Of a stretch of 5,285 nucleotides of DNA, positions 1 through 5,285 are shown piece after piece. The notes under the pieces were generated by a model. It ran no database searches and was not told the DNA's origin. It saw only the letters and a program-made list of their open reading frames with translations. Position 1 is the first letter of the stretch. Each line of letters opens with the position of its first letter. Source of the DNA: Armatimonadota bacterium (GTDB lineage Bacteria; Cloacimonadota; Cloacimonadia; Cloacimonadales; TCS61); contig JAUWNO010000181.1 of assembly GCA_030612605.1 (NCBI GenBank), positions 1-5,285 of the forward strand, in the 5' to 3' direction. Position numbers and translations under genes: made by a program.

Positions 1-161
1 GTAACTGTTTCAGCGTAATTTACAGTGAATAATTTTCCATCCAGATTTTTACGTACTTTGCAAATTCCAATTTCATTTGAAGCAATCACGCAGAAATGAG
101 GGCAAAGTAAACATTGAACTTTTGAATTCTCTAATCTTTTATAATAAAGTGCTTCTTTCAT
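1..161 (-). CDS. amrS: AmmeMemoRadiSam system radical SAM enzyme, N-terminal fragment
   Basis: This is a partial gene. Only the first 53 codons, starting at ATG 161, are in the window and the rest lies beyond the left edge. The visible part begins MKEALYYKRLENSKVQCLLC and has four cysteines (Cys17, Cys20, Cys24, Cys34) in the pattern CxxCPxxC...GxC followed by KVR. That N-terminal cysteine block is typical of the radical SAM protein that accompanies MEMO and AMMECR1 domain proteins, formerly annotated as a pyruvate formate-lyase activating enzyme homologue. The radical SAM CxxxCxxC cluster motif would lie outside the window, so catalytic competence cannot be judged. The start codon overlaps the waaA stop as ATGA, with an AAAGG ribosome site at 174-170 lying 8 nt upstream, so translation is probably coupled to waaA. 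The physiological substrate of the family is not well settled. The family call comes from recalled N-terminal similarity. Confidence 0.8.
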   Translation of the reverse strand, partial: MKEALYYKRLENSKVQCLLCPHFCVIASNEIGICKVRKNLDGKLFTVNYAETV

Positions 162-1375
162 TTGATAAACCTTTCGATAACTTTTATATTCTCTTTTAGA
201 CTATCGGAATTTTGTTGTAAAGTTTTTTTAGCGTTTCTACCAAGAGTGAAGCAATAATCCGGATTTTGGGCAATTTTCAGAATGTTCTGCAAAAGTTCAT
301 CTTTTGTCGAAATTATGATCGCTTCATTTTTTTCGAGCTTATTTACAGAATCAATACATGAACTGTAATACTCTCCCATAATGATGGGAAGCCCGTAAAA
401 TGCAGGTTCCAAAGGATTATGACCACCGAAATCAAAGAAGCTCCCACCCACAATAGCCAGATCAGACATTGCATAAGCTTCAGTTAAAATTCCCATTTTA
501 TCCACTATGATGATTTCTGGTTTGTCTTTTAGCTCTGTGTATAATTGATAATTGAATTCTTTAAATATTTCCTTAACTTCTGAAATCCTTTCCAAATGCC
601 TTGGAACTACAATTATCTTTAAATTGGGAATTTCTTTCTTTAGAATCGAAACTTCCTTTTTTATTAATTTTTCTTCTCCGGGACGGCTGCTGCCAAAAAC
701 AATAATAAAATCATTTTTGGAAAAATTCCACTTGTTTCTTATGTTTTCTCTTTCAAATTCAGGGAGTTGCAGACAAAACTTAAGATTCTGATTGTTGATT
801 ACATCTTTAAATCCTAATGATTTAAAACGATTGGCATCATGTTCAGATTGAGCAGACACGCTTTTTACAGCTTTCCAAAGCGGTTTCCAGAAAAAAGAAA
901 ATTTTCTATATTTAGGATATGTTCGCTCAGAAATTCTTCCATTAACAATTATAAACGGAACATCGTTTCTTTTTGCTTGATAAAGCATATTTGGCCAAAA
1001 TTCCGTTTCTACTAATATTACTAGTTCAGGATTCAGCATTCTGAAAGCTCTTTTCATAATAAAATCGAAATCTAACGGAAACAGGGTTGTAATCAGCTTC
1101 GGATGGATTTGCATGGCAGATTCCAGACCTGTTTTTGTCATTGTGGATAAAATAAAGGTCTTGTTCACGTGTTTGTTTAGAAGAGCAATTATTAATGATT
1201 TAACTGCATTAACTTCACCTACTGAAGCAGCGTGGATCCAGATGCAATTTTTCAATTGGGAAATTGAGGTTCCAAATCTCATCTTTCGCTCTTCCCGACT
1301 GAACCGAATCAACATCCAAGGCAACGAAAAAAAGAATAAAACATATAGAATTATATTAAAGAATAACATTAACAT
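158..1375 (-). CDS. waaA: 3-deoxy-D-manno-octulosonic acid (Kdo) transferase
   Basis: WaaA (KdtA) transfers Kdo from CMP-Kdo to the lipid A precursor at the cytoplasmic face of the inner membrane. The protein has 405 residues, slightly shorter than the roughly 425 of E. coli WaaA. Residues 3-20 form a hydrophobic N-terminal anchor. The N-terminal GT-B half carries WIHAASVGEV (46-55), whose Glu54 corresponds to the proposed catalytic base, then LFPLDFD (98-104), VETEFWPN (122-129) and NGRISERTYPKY (145-156). The C-terminal half carries GSSRPGEE (228-235), VVPRHLER (256-263) and GGHNPLEPAFYG (317-328), the CMP-Kdo binding region. All family landmarks are present with no frameshift. ATG 1375 directly abuts the rnr stop codon and has a GGAGAG ribosome site 1384-1379 (GGAG core 5 nt upstream). 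An in-frame ATG at 1369 is a possible alternative. The sequence does not show whether the enzyme adds one, two or more Kdo residues. Confidence 0.95.
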   Translation of the reverse strand: MLMLFFNIILYVLFFFSLPWMLIRFSREERKMRFGTSISQLKNCIWIHAASVGEVNAVKSLIIALLNKHVNKTFILSTMTKTGLESAMQIHPKLITTLFPLDFDFIMKRAFRMLNPELVILVETEFWPNMLYQAKRNDVPFIIVNGRISERTYPKYRKFSFFWKPLWKAVKSVSAQSEHDANRFKSLGFKDVINNQNLKFCLQLPEFERENIRNKWNFSKNDFIIVFGSSRPGEEKLIKKEVSILKKEIPNLKIIVVPRHLERISEVKEIFKEFNYQLYTELKDKPEIIIVDKMGILTEAYAMSDLAIVGGSFFDFGGHNPLEPAFYGLPIIMGEYYSSCIDSVNKLEKNEAIIISTKDELLQNILKIAQNPDYCFTLGRNAKKTLQQNSDSLKENIKVIERFIK

Positions 1376-3457
1376 CTACTCTCCAATCAATTGAAAATAA
1401 ACATCATTATCAACTCTGCTAATCAAAACTTCTACTTTATCTGTAAGCTTGAATATTCTACCTGTTCTCTTTCCTATCAATCTTAAATATTGTTTATAAA
1501 ACTGATAATAGTCTTTTTTCAAAGAAGAAAAAGGAATCAAACCTGTAATTGGATATTTATCTAATTCAACAAAAAGAGATGAGTTGTTCATGCCAATGAT
1601 AATTCCGGAAAATGTTTCACCCAATTTTTTCTTAATAAAGGTGAGTTTGTTTTTATTATCAACTTCTCTTTCTGCATAGTCTGCAATTAATTCTTTTTCT
1701 GAGGCGATATTAGCCAGATCAGAGAGTTTTTTCTGTGTAAATGTATTCTGGCTTGAAATAAGTTTTTGTTTGGTTTGATGATGAACAATCAAGTCGCAAA
1801 GTCGTCTGATAGGTGAAGTGAAATGCGTATAAGTTTTTATTCCCAGACCAAAGTGACCAAAATTCTCAGTTTGATATTTTGCCTTCTTCAAGTTTCTCAG
1901 GATGATCCTGTCAAAAACCCTGTGATAATCATTATCCGGCATTGAGTTCAAAAGTTCTTGAAAAGCATAATTCAGACTTTTTCCTAAAGGAAATTTTAAA
2001 TTATGTTTCTCCGACAAATCCTTGATTTTGATAATATCCTCATCATCCGGTTTTTCGTGAACCCTATAAATGGTGTTTTGATGGCTTAACTGCTTGGCAA
2101 TAAATTCATTAGCGATTAGCATGAAATTTTCAATGAGACGATGAGATTCCGTTTCCATACTTCTTTTTATGTCAAAAATATATCCTTTGTCATCGAAAAT
2201 GAATTCTGGTTCCGGCAGGTCAAACCGCAGATAACCATGCTTCTTTCTTTGTTCCGATAGGGCAGAGGAGAGTGTTTTCATCTTATTGAGAATTTTTGCA
2301 ATTTCTTCAGGAATATCAGGAGATGAATCTTCAAAAATCAGATCGATCTCATCATAAGAAAAACGAGCATTTGAATTGATGATACTTTCACAAACTTCCT
2401 GTAGGATAATCTGAAATGATTCATTAAAATCCGTTATAACGCTGATTGTGAGCTTATCTTCAAAAGGGCGCAAACTGCAGATTTTATTGGATATTTTTTC
2501 CGGAAGCATTGGAATCACTTTTTTGGGAAAATAATAACTGTTCCCCCGTTTCACAGCTTCTTTGAAAAGCAATGAATCTTGTTTTACATAATGAGCAACA
2601 TCTGCGATATGAACATATAAACGCCAGTTATTGTCAGTTTTTTCCAGGGAAATTGCATCATCAAAATCCTTTGCTGAAGCAGGATCGATTGTAAATGTAG
2701 CCAGTTTTCTAAAGTCTTTTCTTTTATTGATTTCTTCTTCTGTAATTTCATCAGACAAATCTGTAACTTCTTTGATAACGCTCCCTGGAAAAGCGAGAGG
2801 AAGTTCATAATTTCTGATAATACTCAAAATCTCAACTTCCGGATTTCCTGCTTTTCCCAATATTTCAACAATATTACCAACCGGTAATCTTTGAAGTTCT
2901 CTATTTCCCCAATTCGTGATTTTCAAAACAACTTTATCTTGTATAGAAGCAGTTGCTAAGTCATTTATTTTAAAGTTAGTATGAATGCGAGAATTATCTG
3001 GAATCAGAAAATAATTACCATGATATTCCTGAATTTGTCCCACAAATAATTCTCTGTTTCTTTTGATTATTTTGGTGATTGTACCATACCTTTTTTGATT
3101 TTTTGAATATTTCACTTCAACCAGAACTTCATCGTCATGATAGGCATTCATAGTATCTTCAGAGGAAATATAAATATCAAATTCATCTGTAATAACAAAA
3201 GCGAATGATTTATTTTTTGCAAGAGGTCTGGCATCGAAAATTCCCTCTATATAATTTGGTTTTGCATAAGAGGAATATCTCCTGTTTTTCAGCTTAATTT
3301 TGTTATCTTTTGCTAATTTAAAAAGAGTATCGATCAGATCTTTATGTTTATGTTTTCTTACTTTAATAGCTTTGGATATATCTTTTATTTTGAGCCTATT
3401 AACATTATCATCTGAAAGTAGTTTCTTAATCTGAAAAGCCAGCTTTGAATCATACAT
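1376..3457 (-). CDS. rnr: Ribonuclease R (RNase II/RNB family 3'-5' exoribonuclease)
   Basis: RNase R processively degrades structured RNA from the 3' end and acts in mRNA decay and in rRNA and tRNA quality control. The protein has 693 residues. A winged-helix-like N-terminus (about 5-65) is followed by two cold-shock-type OB domains (about 68-210), the RNB catalytic domain (about 248-570) and a C-terminal S1 domain (about 613-690). The active-site motif IDPASAKDFDDAI (257-269) supplies the four metal-binding aspartates Asp258, Asp264, Asp266 and Asp267. Other RNB signatures are ESHRLIENFMLIANE (437-451), YRVHEKPD (464-471) and YTHFTSPIRRLCDL (543-556). The N-terminal winged helix plus two OB domains favour RNase R over RNase II. 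Unlike the 813-residue E. coli enzyme, it stops directly after the S1 domain, with no lysine-rich tail. The start overlaps the preceding stop by one base (TAATG), and the upstream ribosome site (GGAAA) is weak, so coupled translation is likely. Confidence 0.96.
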   Translation of the reverse strand: MYDSKLAFQIKKLLSDDNVNRLKIKDISKAIKVRKHKHKDLIDTLFKLAKDNKIKLKNRRYSSYAKPNYIEGIFDARPLAKNKSFAFVITDEFDIYISSEDTMNAYHDDEVLVEVKYSKNQKRYGTITKIIKRNRELFVGQIQEYHGNYFLIPDNSRIHTNFKINDLATASIQDKVVLKITNWGNRELQRLPVGNIVEILGKAGNPEVEILSIIRNYELPLAFPGSVIKEVTDLSDEITEEEINKRKDFRKLATFTIDPASAKDFDDAISLEKTDNNWRLYVHIADVAHYVKQDSLLFKEAVKRGNSYYFPKKVIPMLPEKISNKICSLRPFEDKLTISVITDFNESFQIILQEVCESIINSNARFSYDEIDLIFEDSSPDIPEEIAKILNKMKTLSSALSEQRKKHGYLRFDLPEPEFIFDDKGYIFDIKRSMETESHRLIENFMLIANEFIAKQLSHQNTIYRVHEKPDDEDIIKIKDLSEKHNLKFPLGKSLNYAFQELLNSMPDNDYHRVFDRIILRNLKKAKYQTENFGHFGLGIKTYTHFTSPIRRLCDLIVHHQTKQKLISSQNTFTQKKLSDLANIASEKELIADYAEREVDNKNKLTFIKKKLGETFSGIIIGMNNSSLFVELDKYPITGLIPFSSLKKDYYQFYKQYLRLIGKRTGRIFKLTDKVEVLISRVDNDVYFQLIGE

Positions 3458-3897
3458 TAATATTGATTTCCGATTTTCTGTTCTAATAATTTCATCAAAT
3501 CTTCTTTTTCAGTTTGAAGCTTTGAAAAACGAATTGATTGACCTCTGAAACTATCGAGTTTACGCGGTTTCATAAATGTTCCCAGCATAATACCTTTTTT
3601 ATCTGAATAGAAACATTTGAAATCTGAATAATGTCTTTCTACTTTTATCATGGCATAATGAATAACAATTTTCGTTTCATAGAATTCATATCTCGTTGGT
3701 ATAAAGTAGGTTGTCATGCTGAAAACGAAAATTGCAAAGCCCAGATAATAGAACAAAGGCATATCCCAGATAACGACTGCAACTTGCCAAAGAATGACAG
3801 CTAATACGATGAGAGATATTACTAAAAATATTGAAGTAATAGGAAAATCAATGAATGGGTGAGAGGTCCAACTAAGTTTTGGTTTTTCATTCGACAT
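3457..3897 (-). CDS. Small membrane protein with two transmembrane helices and a PH-like cytosolic tail, function unknown
   Basis: I do not recognise a named family. From ATG 3897 the product has 146 residues and begins MSNEKPKLSW. Two hydrophobic segments, about residues 18-43 and 47-66, form a likely helical hairpin. A polar C-terminal part of about 80 residues follows (TRYEFYETKIVIHYAMIKVE from 68), with alternating hydrophobic and charged residues and the segment FRGQSIRFSK. This two-helix plus beta-rich-tail layout resembles small bacterial PH-domain-like (bPH/YcxB-type) membrane proteins, which is an inference from layout only. Translation could open further upstream, at 3984, but that extension lies entirely inside the yicC coding region in another frame, is lysine/serine-rich and lacks support. 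ATG 3897 has an AGGGAG ribosome site. The gene overlaps yicC by 11 bp and rnr by 1 nt, so it is a fixed part of the operon and probably made together with the two ribonucleases. Confidence 0.85.
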   Translation of the reverse strand: MSNEKPKLSWTSHPFIDFPITSIFLVISLIVLAVILWQVAVVIWDMPLFYYLGFAIFVFSMTTYFIPTRYEFYETKIVIHYAMIKVERHYSDFKCFYSDKKGIMLGTFMKPRKLDSFRGQSIRFSKLQTEKEDLMKLLEQKIGNQY

Positions 3898-4768
3898 TTT
3901 GCACGATCTCCCTGCATTTTTCGATTTCTTCTTTGATTGAGATAATTTCGTCAAACACAGATGTAGAATTGAATTTCGATCCAATGGTATTTATCTCACG
4001 CTGCATTTCTTGCAGGATAAAGTTTATGCTTTTCCCAATCTCAGTATTATTTTGATTGATCTTCTCTTCAAATTTATCAAGATGATGTTTGATTCTAACT
4101 ATTTCTTCAGTTACATCAGCCTTTTCAATATATATGGCTGATTCGAGTAAAATCCTTTTATAGTCATCGTCTTCAAGCTTTTGTTTAAGTAGAGTTGATA
4201 GAGTATTATTTAGTTTTTCAGATATTTCCTTTTTATATTTTGGAAATTCTTTTTCAATTTTAGATAATGAAGCAGACATCTTTTTAATTGCTGAATTAAA
4301 GAAAAGAAGCATTGATTTTCCTTCTTGCAATGCCATCTTCTGATGCTCAGATAAAGCTTCTTCAAATATTTTCAAAACAAGATTTTTGAATTTCTCATTT
4401 TCCAGGTTTTCCGTTTTGATGCTTATTACATTATATTCCGAAAGTATTTGTTCAAGCGGGATTTCCGATTTTGTTTTCAAAACCTTCTTTGCCTGATCAT
4501 AGATTTTCCAATATGCTTTCAGATTTTCCTCATCCAAATATAATTCGGGAATAATCTTATTTTGAAAATTGATGTATATATCAACTTTACCGCGTTTTAT
4601 CCTTCTTTTTAATAAGGTCTTAAGGTTTATTTCTAAAAATGATAATTCACGAGAAAGCTTTATTCTTGAATCTAAAAATCTGCCATTTACAGATTTCACT
4701 TCAATATCTATCTCAAAATCATCATCCGAGTATCTTGCTTTTCCATAACCTGTCATACTTTTCATCAT
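3887..4768 (-). CDS. yicC: YicC/YloC-family endoribonuclease
   Basis: The protein has 293 residues, a normal family length. The N-terminal YicC-like domain starts MMKSMTGYGKARY and continues with EVKSVNGRFLD (23-33) and RRIKRGKVDIYI (55-66). The C-terminal DUF1732-type domain (about 209-293) has ADVTEEIVRIKHHLDKF (217-233), NFILQEMQREINTIGSK (249-265) and the typical ending EKCREIVQNVE (283-293). Members from E. coli and B. subtilis have been reported as endoribonucleases, and E. coli YicC has been linked to turnover of the small RNA RyhB; the role here is inferred from that. ATG 4768 aligns with the usual M-x-x-SMT start, although the ribosome site AGAAGGA lies only 3 nt away. ATG 4765, with a 6-nt gap, is equally plausible. 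In the middle of the protein the usual MRxxEG motif reads MALQEG (145-150), so an expected arginine is alanine. It is the first gene of the operon and lies downstream of a strong promoter-like sequence. Confidence 0.94.
   Translation of the reverse strand: MMKSMTGYGKARYSDDDFEIDIEVKSVNGRFLDSRIKLSRELSFLEINLKTLLKRRIKRGKVDIYINFQNKIIPELYLDEENLKAYWKIYDQAKKVLKTKSEIPLEQILSEYNVISIKTENLENEKFKNLVLKIFEEALSEHQKMALQEGKSMLLFFNSAIKKMSASLSKIEKEFPKYKKEISEKLNNTLSTLLKQKLEDDDYKRILLESAIYIEKADVTEEIVRIKHHLDKFEEKINQNNTEIGKSINFILQEMQREINTIGSKFNSTSVFDEIISIKEEIEKCREIVQNVE
3908..3913 (-). promoter_or_regulatory. Ribosome binding site deciding the start of the small membrane protein
   Basis: The minus strand reads AGGGAG at 3913-3908, inside the last codons of yicC and 10 nt before ATG 3897. 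It supports the 146-residue start rather than the in-frame ATG 87 bases further upstream. Confidence 0.6.
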
Positions 4769-4771
4769 TCA

Positions 4772-4778
4772 TCCTTCT
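4772..4778 (-). promoter_or_regulatory. Ribosome binding site of yicC
   Basis: The minus strand reads AGAAGGA at 4778-4772, a good Shine-Dalgarno match. The gap is 3 nt to ATG 4768 and 6 nt to the adjacent in-frame ATG 4765. Spacing favours the second start, while alignment with the family N-terminus favours the first. The two differ by a single methionine. Confidence 0.7.
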
Positions 4779-4833
4779 ACATTTATTTTATGCTGATTAA
4801 CACTGACTTTTTTATCCACGAATTACACAAATT

Positions 4834-4862
4834 ATTATTTAGTCTTTATTTTTTCATGTCAA
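4834..4862 (-). promoter_or_regulatory. Sigma-70-type promoter for the yicC operon
   Basis: On the minus strand a perfect -35 hexamer TTGACA (4862-4857) is followed by a 17-base spacer and a -10 hexamer AATAAT (4839-4834), a 5 of 6 match to TATAAT. This would start transcription near 4828-4826 and give a leader of about 60 nt before yicC. It is the best -35/-10 pair I found upstream of the operon. The -35 belongs to the repeat-like tract described separately. A second TTGACA at 4880-4875 has no good -10 partner. The region is AT-rich, so a -10-like word is cheap, but the perfect -35 with ideal spacing is not. Confidence 0.55.
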
Positions 4863-4953
4863 TCCTGTTTATCCTGTCAATTTTATCCTTGCAAATCCGT
4901 ATTATCCTTGTTCCTTTTCTAATTATTTTTTTTAAGTGTTTTATGTCTAACAT
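4846..4953 (-). CDS. Possible 35-residue cationic peptide ORF (doubtful)
   Basis: An ATG at 4953 on the minus strand is preceded by TAAGGAG (4970-4964), a strong ribosome site with a 10-nt A-rich gap. It opens a 35-codon frame ending in TAA at 4848-4846. The peptide begins MLDIKHLKKIIRKGTRIIRI and has 13 Lys/Arg against 4 Asp, with isoleucines spaced so that it could form an amphipathic helix. Against a real gene, its second half is encoded by the repeat phrases of the intergenic tract, the sequence is lysine-rich as any A-rich DNA would be, and no family is recognised. If real it could be a leader peptide upstream of yicC, but it overlaps the proposed -35 of the yicC promoter. Confidence 0.18.
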   Translation of the reverse strand: MLDIKHLKKIIRKGTRIIRICKDKIDRINRIDMKK

Positions 4954-5122
4954 TTTTTTTTCGCTCCTTAGAATTCATTTTTGAGATTCGTGTTTTGCTA
5001 AGATAAAATTTTACATAAAAAATATTATTATTTTCATTATCATTTATTTAGAAATCATTAAAAGCTTGAATACAGCCATCTAATTCCACCTTAAAGGATT
5101 AATTCCATAAACTCAAGTTTAC

Positions 5123-5146
5123 ATAACCTACATTATCAGAGGTTAT
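5123..5146. repeat. Inverted repeat, 7-bp stem
   Basis: ATAACCT (5123-5129) pairs perfectly with AGGTTAT (5140-5146) around a 10-base loop. On the plus strand it is followed by a T-rich run, so it could be a weak terminator for plus-strand transcription, but the stem is AT-rich and no plus-strand gene lies before it. An operator for a dimeric regulator is the other option. Confidence 0.25.
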
Positions 5147-5181
5147 TTATTTAGTTTTGGTTTACTATAATGGAGCTTATC

Positions 5182-5213
5182 AGGGGTTGCGTGAAACATG
5201 TTTTTGATCCCCT
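5182..5213. repeat. Inverted repeat with AGGGG/CCCCT arms enclosing a palindrome
   Basis: AGGGG (5182-5186) pairs with CCCCT (5209-5213), and the enclosed segment contains the perfect 10-bp palindrome AAACATGTTT (5194-5203). The G-rich arms stand out in an AT-rich surround. No T-run follows on either strand, so it is not a standard intrinsic terminator. It may be a remnant of a repeat or a protein-binding site. Confidence 0.25.
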
Positions 5214-5285
5214 ACTTTCAAAATAAGGATGTGAGTTGACTTTTTTTAAGTTGGGAATGATATATGACTTGAAATATATTTTTTT

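Larger units (their letters stand above)
4795..4995. repeat. Degenerate intergenic repeat tract
   Basis: On the plus strand this tract contains short imperfect phrases: ATCCACGAATTACACAAATT (4814-4833), two copies of TGTCAAT (4857-4863 and 4875-4881, 18 bp apart), and ATCC words at 4862, 4871, 4885, 4895 and 4904, spaced 9, 14, 10 and 9 bases. CACGAAT occurs at 4817-4823, and its inverse ATTCGTG at 4986-4992, so the tract is loosely bounded by inverted words. Its wording (ATCCTGTTTATCCTGTCAA, CCACGAATTACAC) resembles phrases I associate with dispersed noncoding repeats of several bacterial genomes; this is a recollection, not a search. A plus-strand open frame through it (4790-4984) is an artefact of the repeat. 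Boundaries are approximate. Confidence 0.5.
4996..5285. other. AT-rich intergenic stretch without a supported gene
   Basis: I see no RNA gene and no convincing coding region here. Present are two modest inverted repeats, a direct repeat TAATTCCA (5081-5088 and 5100-5107), and an 11-codon minus-strand frame starting at 5079 (MAVFKLLMISK) behind AAGGTGG, too short to call. A minus-strand frame without a start is open from the right edge to a TAA at 5153-5151 (44 codons). It could be the tail of a gene beyond the edge but has no recognisable family and may be chance. A weak plus-strand TTGACT (5236-5241) with GATATA 17 bases later is not good enough to call a promoter. Confidence 0.5.

Noticed and set aside
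552..1394. Plus-strand open frames inside waaA (552-791 and 1113-1394), and similarly a minus-strand frame at 2584-2808 inside rnr.
   Set aside because: These are shadows of full-length genes with intact family motifs in the overlapping frame. None has recognisable domains.
3898..3984. An N-terminal extension of 29 residues on the small membrane protein.
   Set aside because: It lies entirely inside yicC in another frame, and a better start with a ribosome site exists at 3897.
4790..4984. A 64-codon plus-strand open frame, rich in Phe, Leu and Ile, that looks like a small membrane protein.
   Set aside because: It has no ribosome site before the ATG, and its residues are the direct translation of the repeat phrases and T-runs (for example IHELHKL from ATCCACGAATTACACAAATTA-type wording). 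It also runs opposite to the operon promoter.
4795..4995. A CRISPR array, considered because of the periodic short phrases.
   Set aside because: The units are about 9-18 bp, imperfect and without unique spacers of regular length, and no cas gene is nearby.
5024..5041. A Fur-box-like run on the minus strand reading GATAAT GAAAAT AATAAT.
   Set aside because: Three NAWAAT hexamers in such AT-rich DNA are expected by chance, it lacks the inverted half (ATTATC in the right phase), and no iron-related gene follows.
5170..5226. A plus-strand 18-codon frame (MELIRGCVKHVFDPLLSK).
   Set aside because: It is too short, has no ribosome site, and is bounded by stops close upstream. It overlaps the G-rich inverted repeat, so repeat-derived wording is more likely.
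5236..5264. A plus-strand promoter TTGACT-17-GATATA pointing to the right edge.
   Set aside because: The -10 matches only 3 of 6 bases and no gene start is visible before the edge.

Overview
The window is strongly AT-rich and carries one compact minus-strand gene cluster that fills almost all of positions 1-4768. In transcription order (right to left) it holds yicC (endoribonuclease family), a small two-helix membrane protein of unknown function, rnr (RNase R), waaA/kdtA (Kdo transferase of lipid A assembly), and the first 53 codons of a radical SAM protein of the AmmeMemoRadiSam type (amrS), cut by the left edge. The junctions are an 11-bp overlap, a 1-nt TAATG overlap, a zero-gap TAG/ATG abutment and a 4-nt ATGA overlap. 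This is the signature of a single, translationally coupled transcription unit. No terminator lies inside it, so it continues past the left edge.

The roughly 500 bases right of yicC hold no convincing protein gene. The part next to yicC (about 4795-4995) is a degenerate intergenic repeat: imperfect ATCC-type phrases, two TGTCAAT copies, and CACGAAT words in inverted orientation near its two ends. The best promoter in the window, TTGACA-17-AATAAT reading toward yicC, is formed by this repeat. The distal part (about 4996-5285) is AT-rich, with two modest inverted repeats and no supported gene.

The host must be a Gram-negative (diderm) bacterium because it carries a Kdo transferase. AT-rich codon use, the gene order and the type of intergenic repeat fit an uncultured or little-studied lineage, possibly in or near the FCB group (for example Cloacimonadota-like). 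That placement is a guess from general impression and cannot be proven here.

Functionally, the operon joins two RNA-decay proteins (YicC and RNase R) with a membrane protein, an outer-membrane biogenesis enzyme and a radical SAM enzyme. I see no CRISPR, toxin-antitoxin, phage or transposase gene. I do not see a clear new biological system. The most interesting points are the repeat-borne promoter, a possible small cationic peptide gene in the leader, and the unknown membrane protein locked between two ribonuclease genes.
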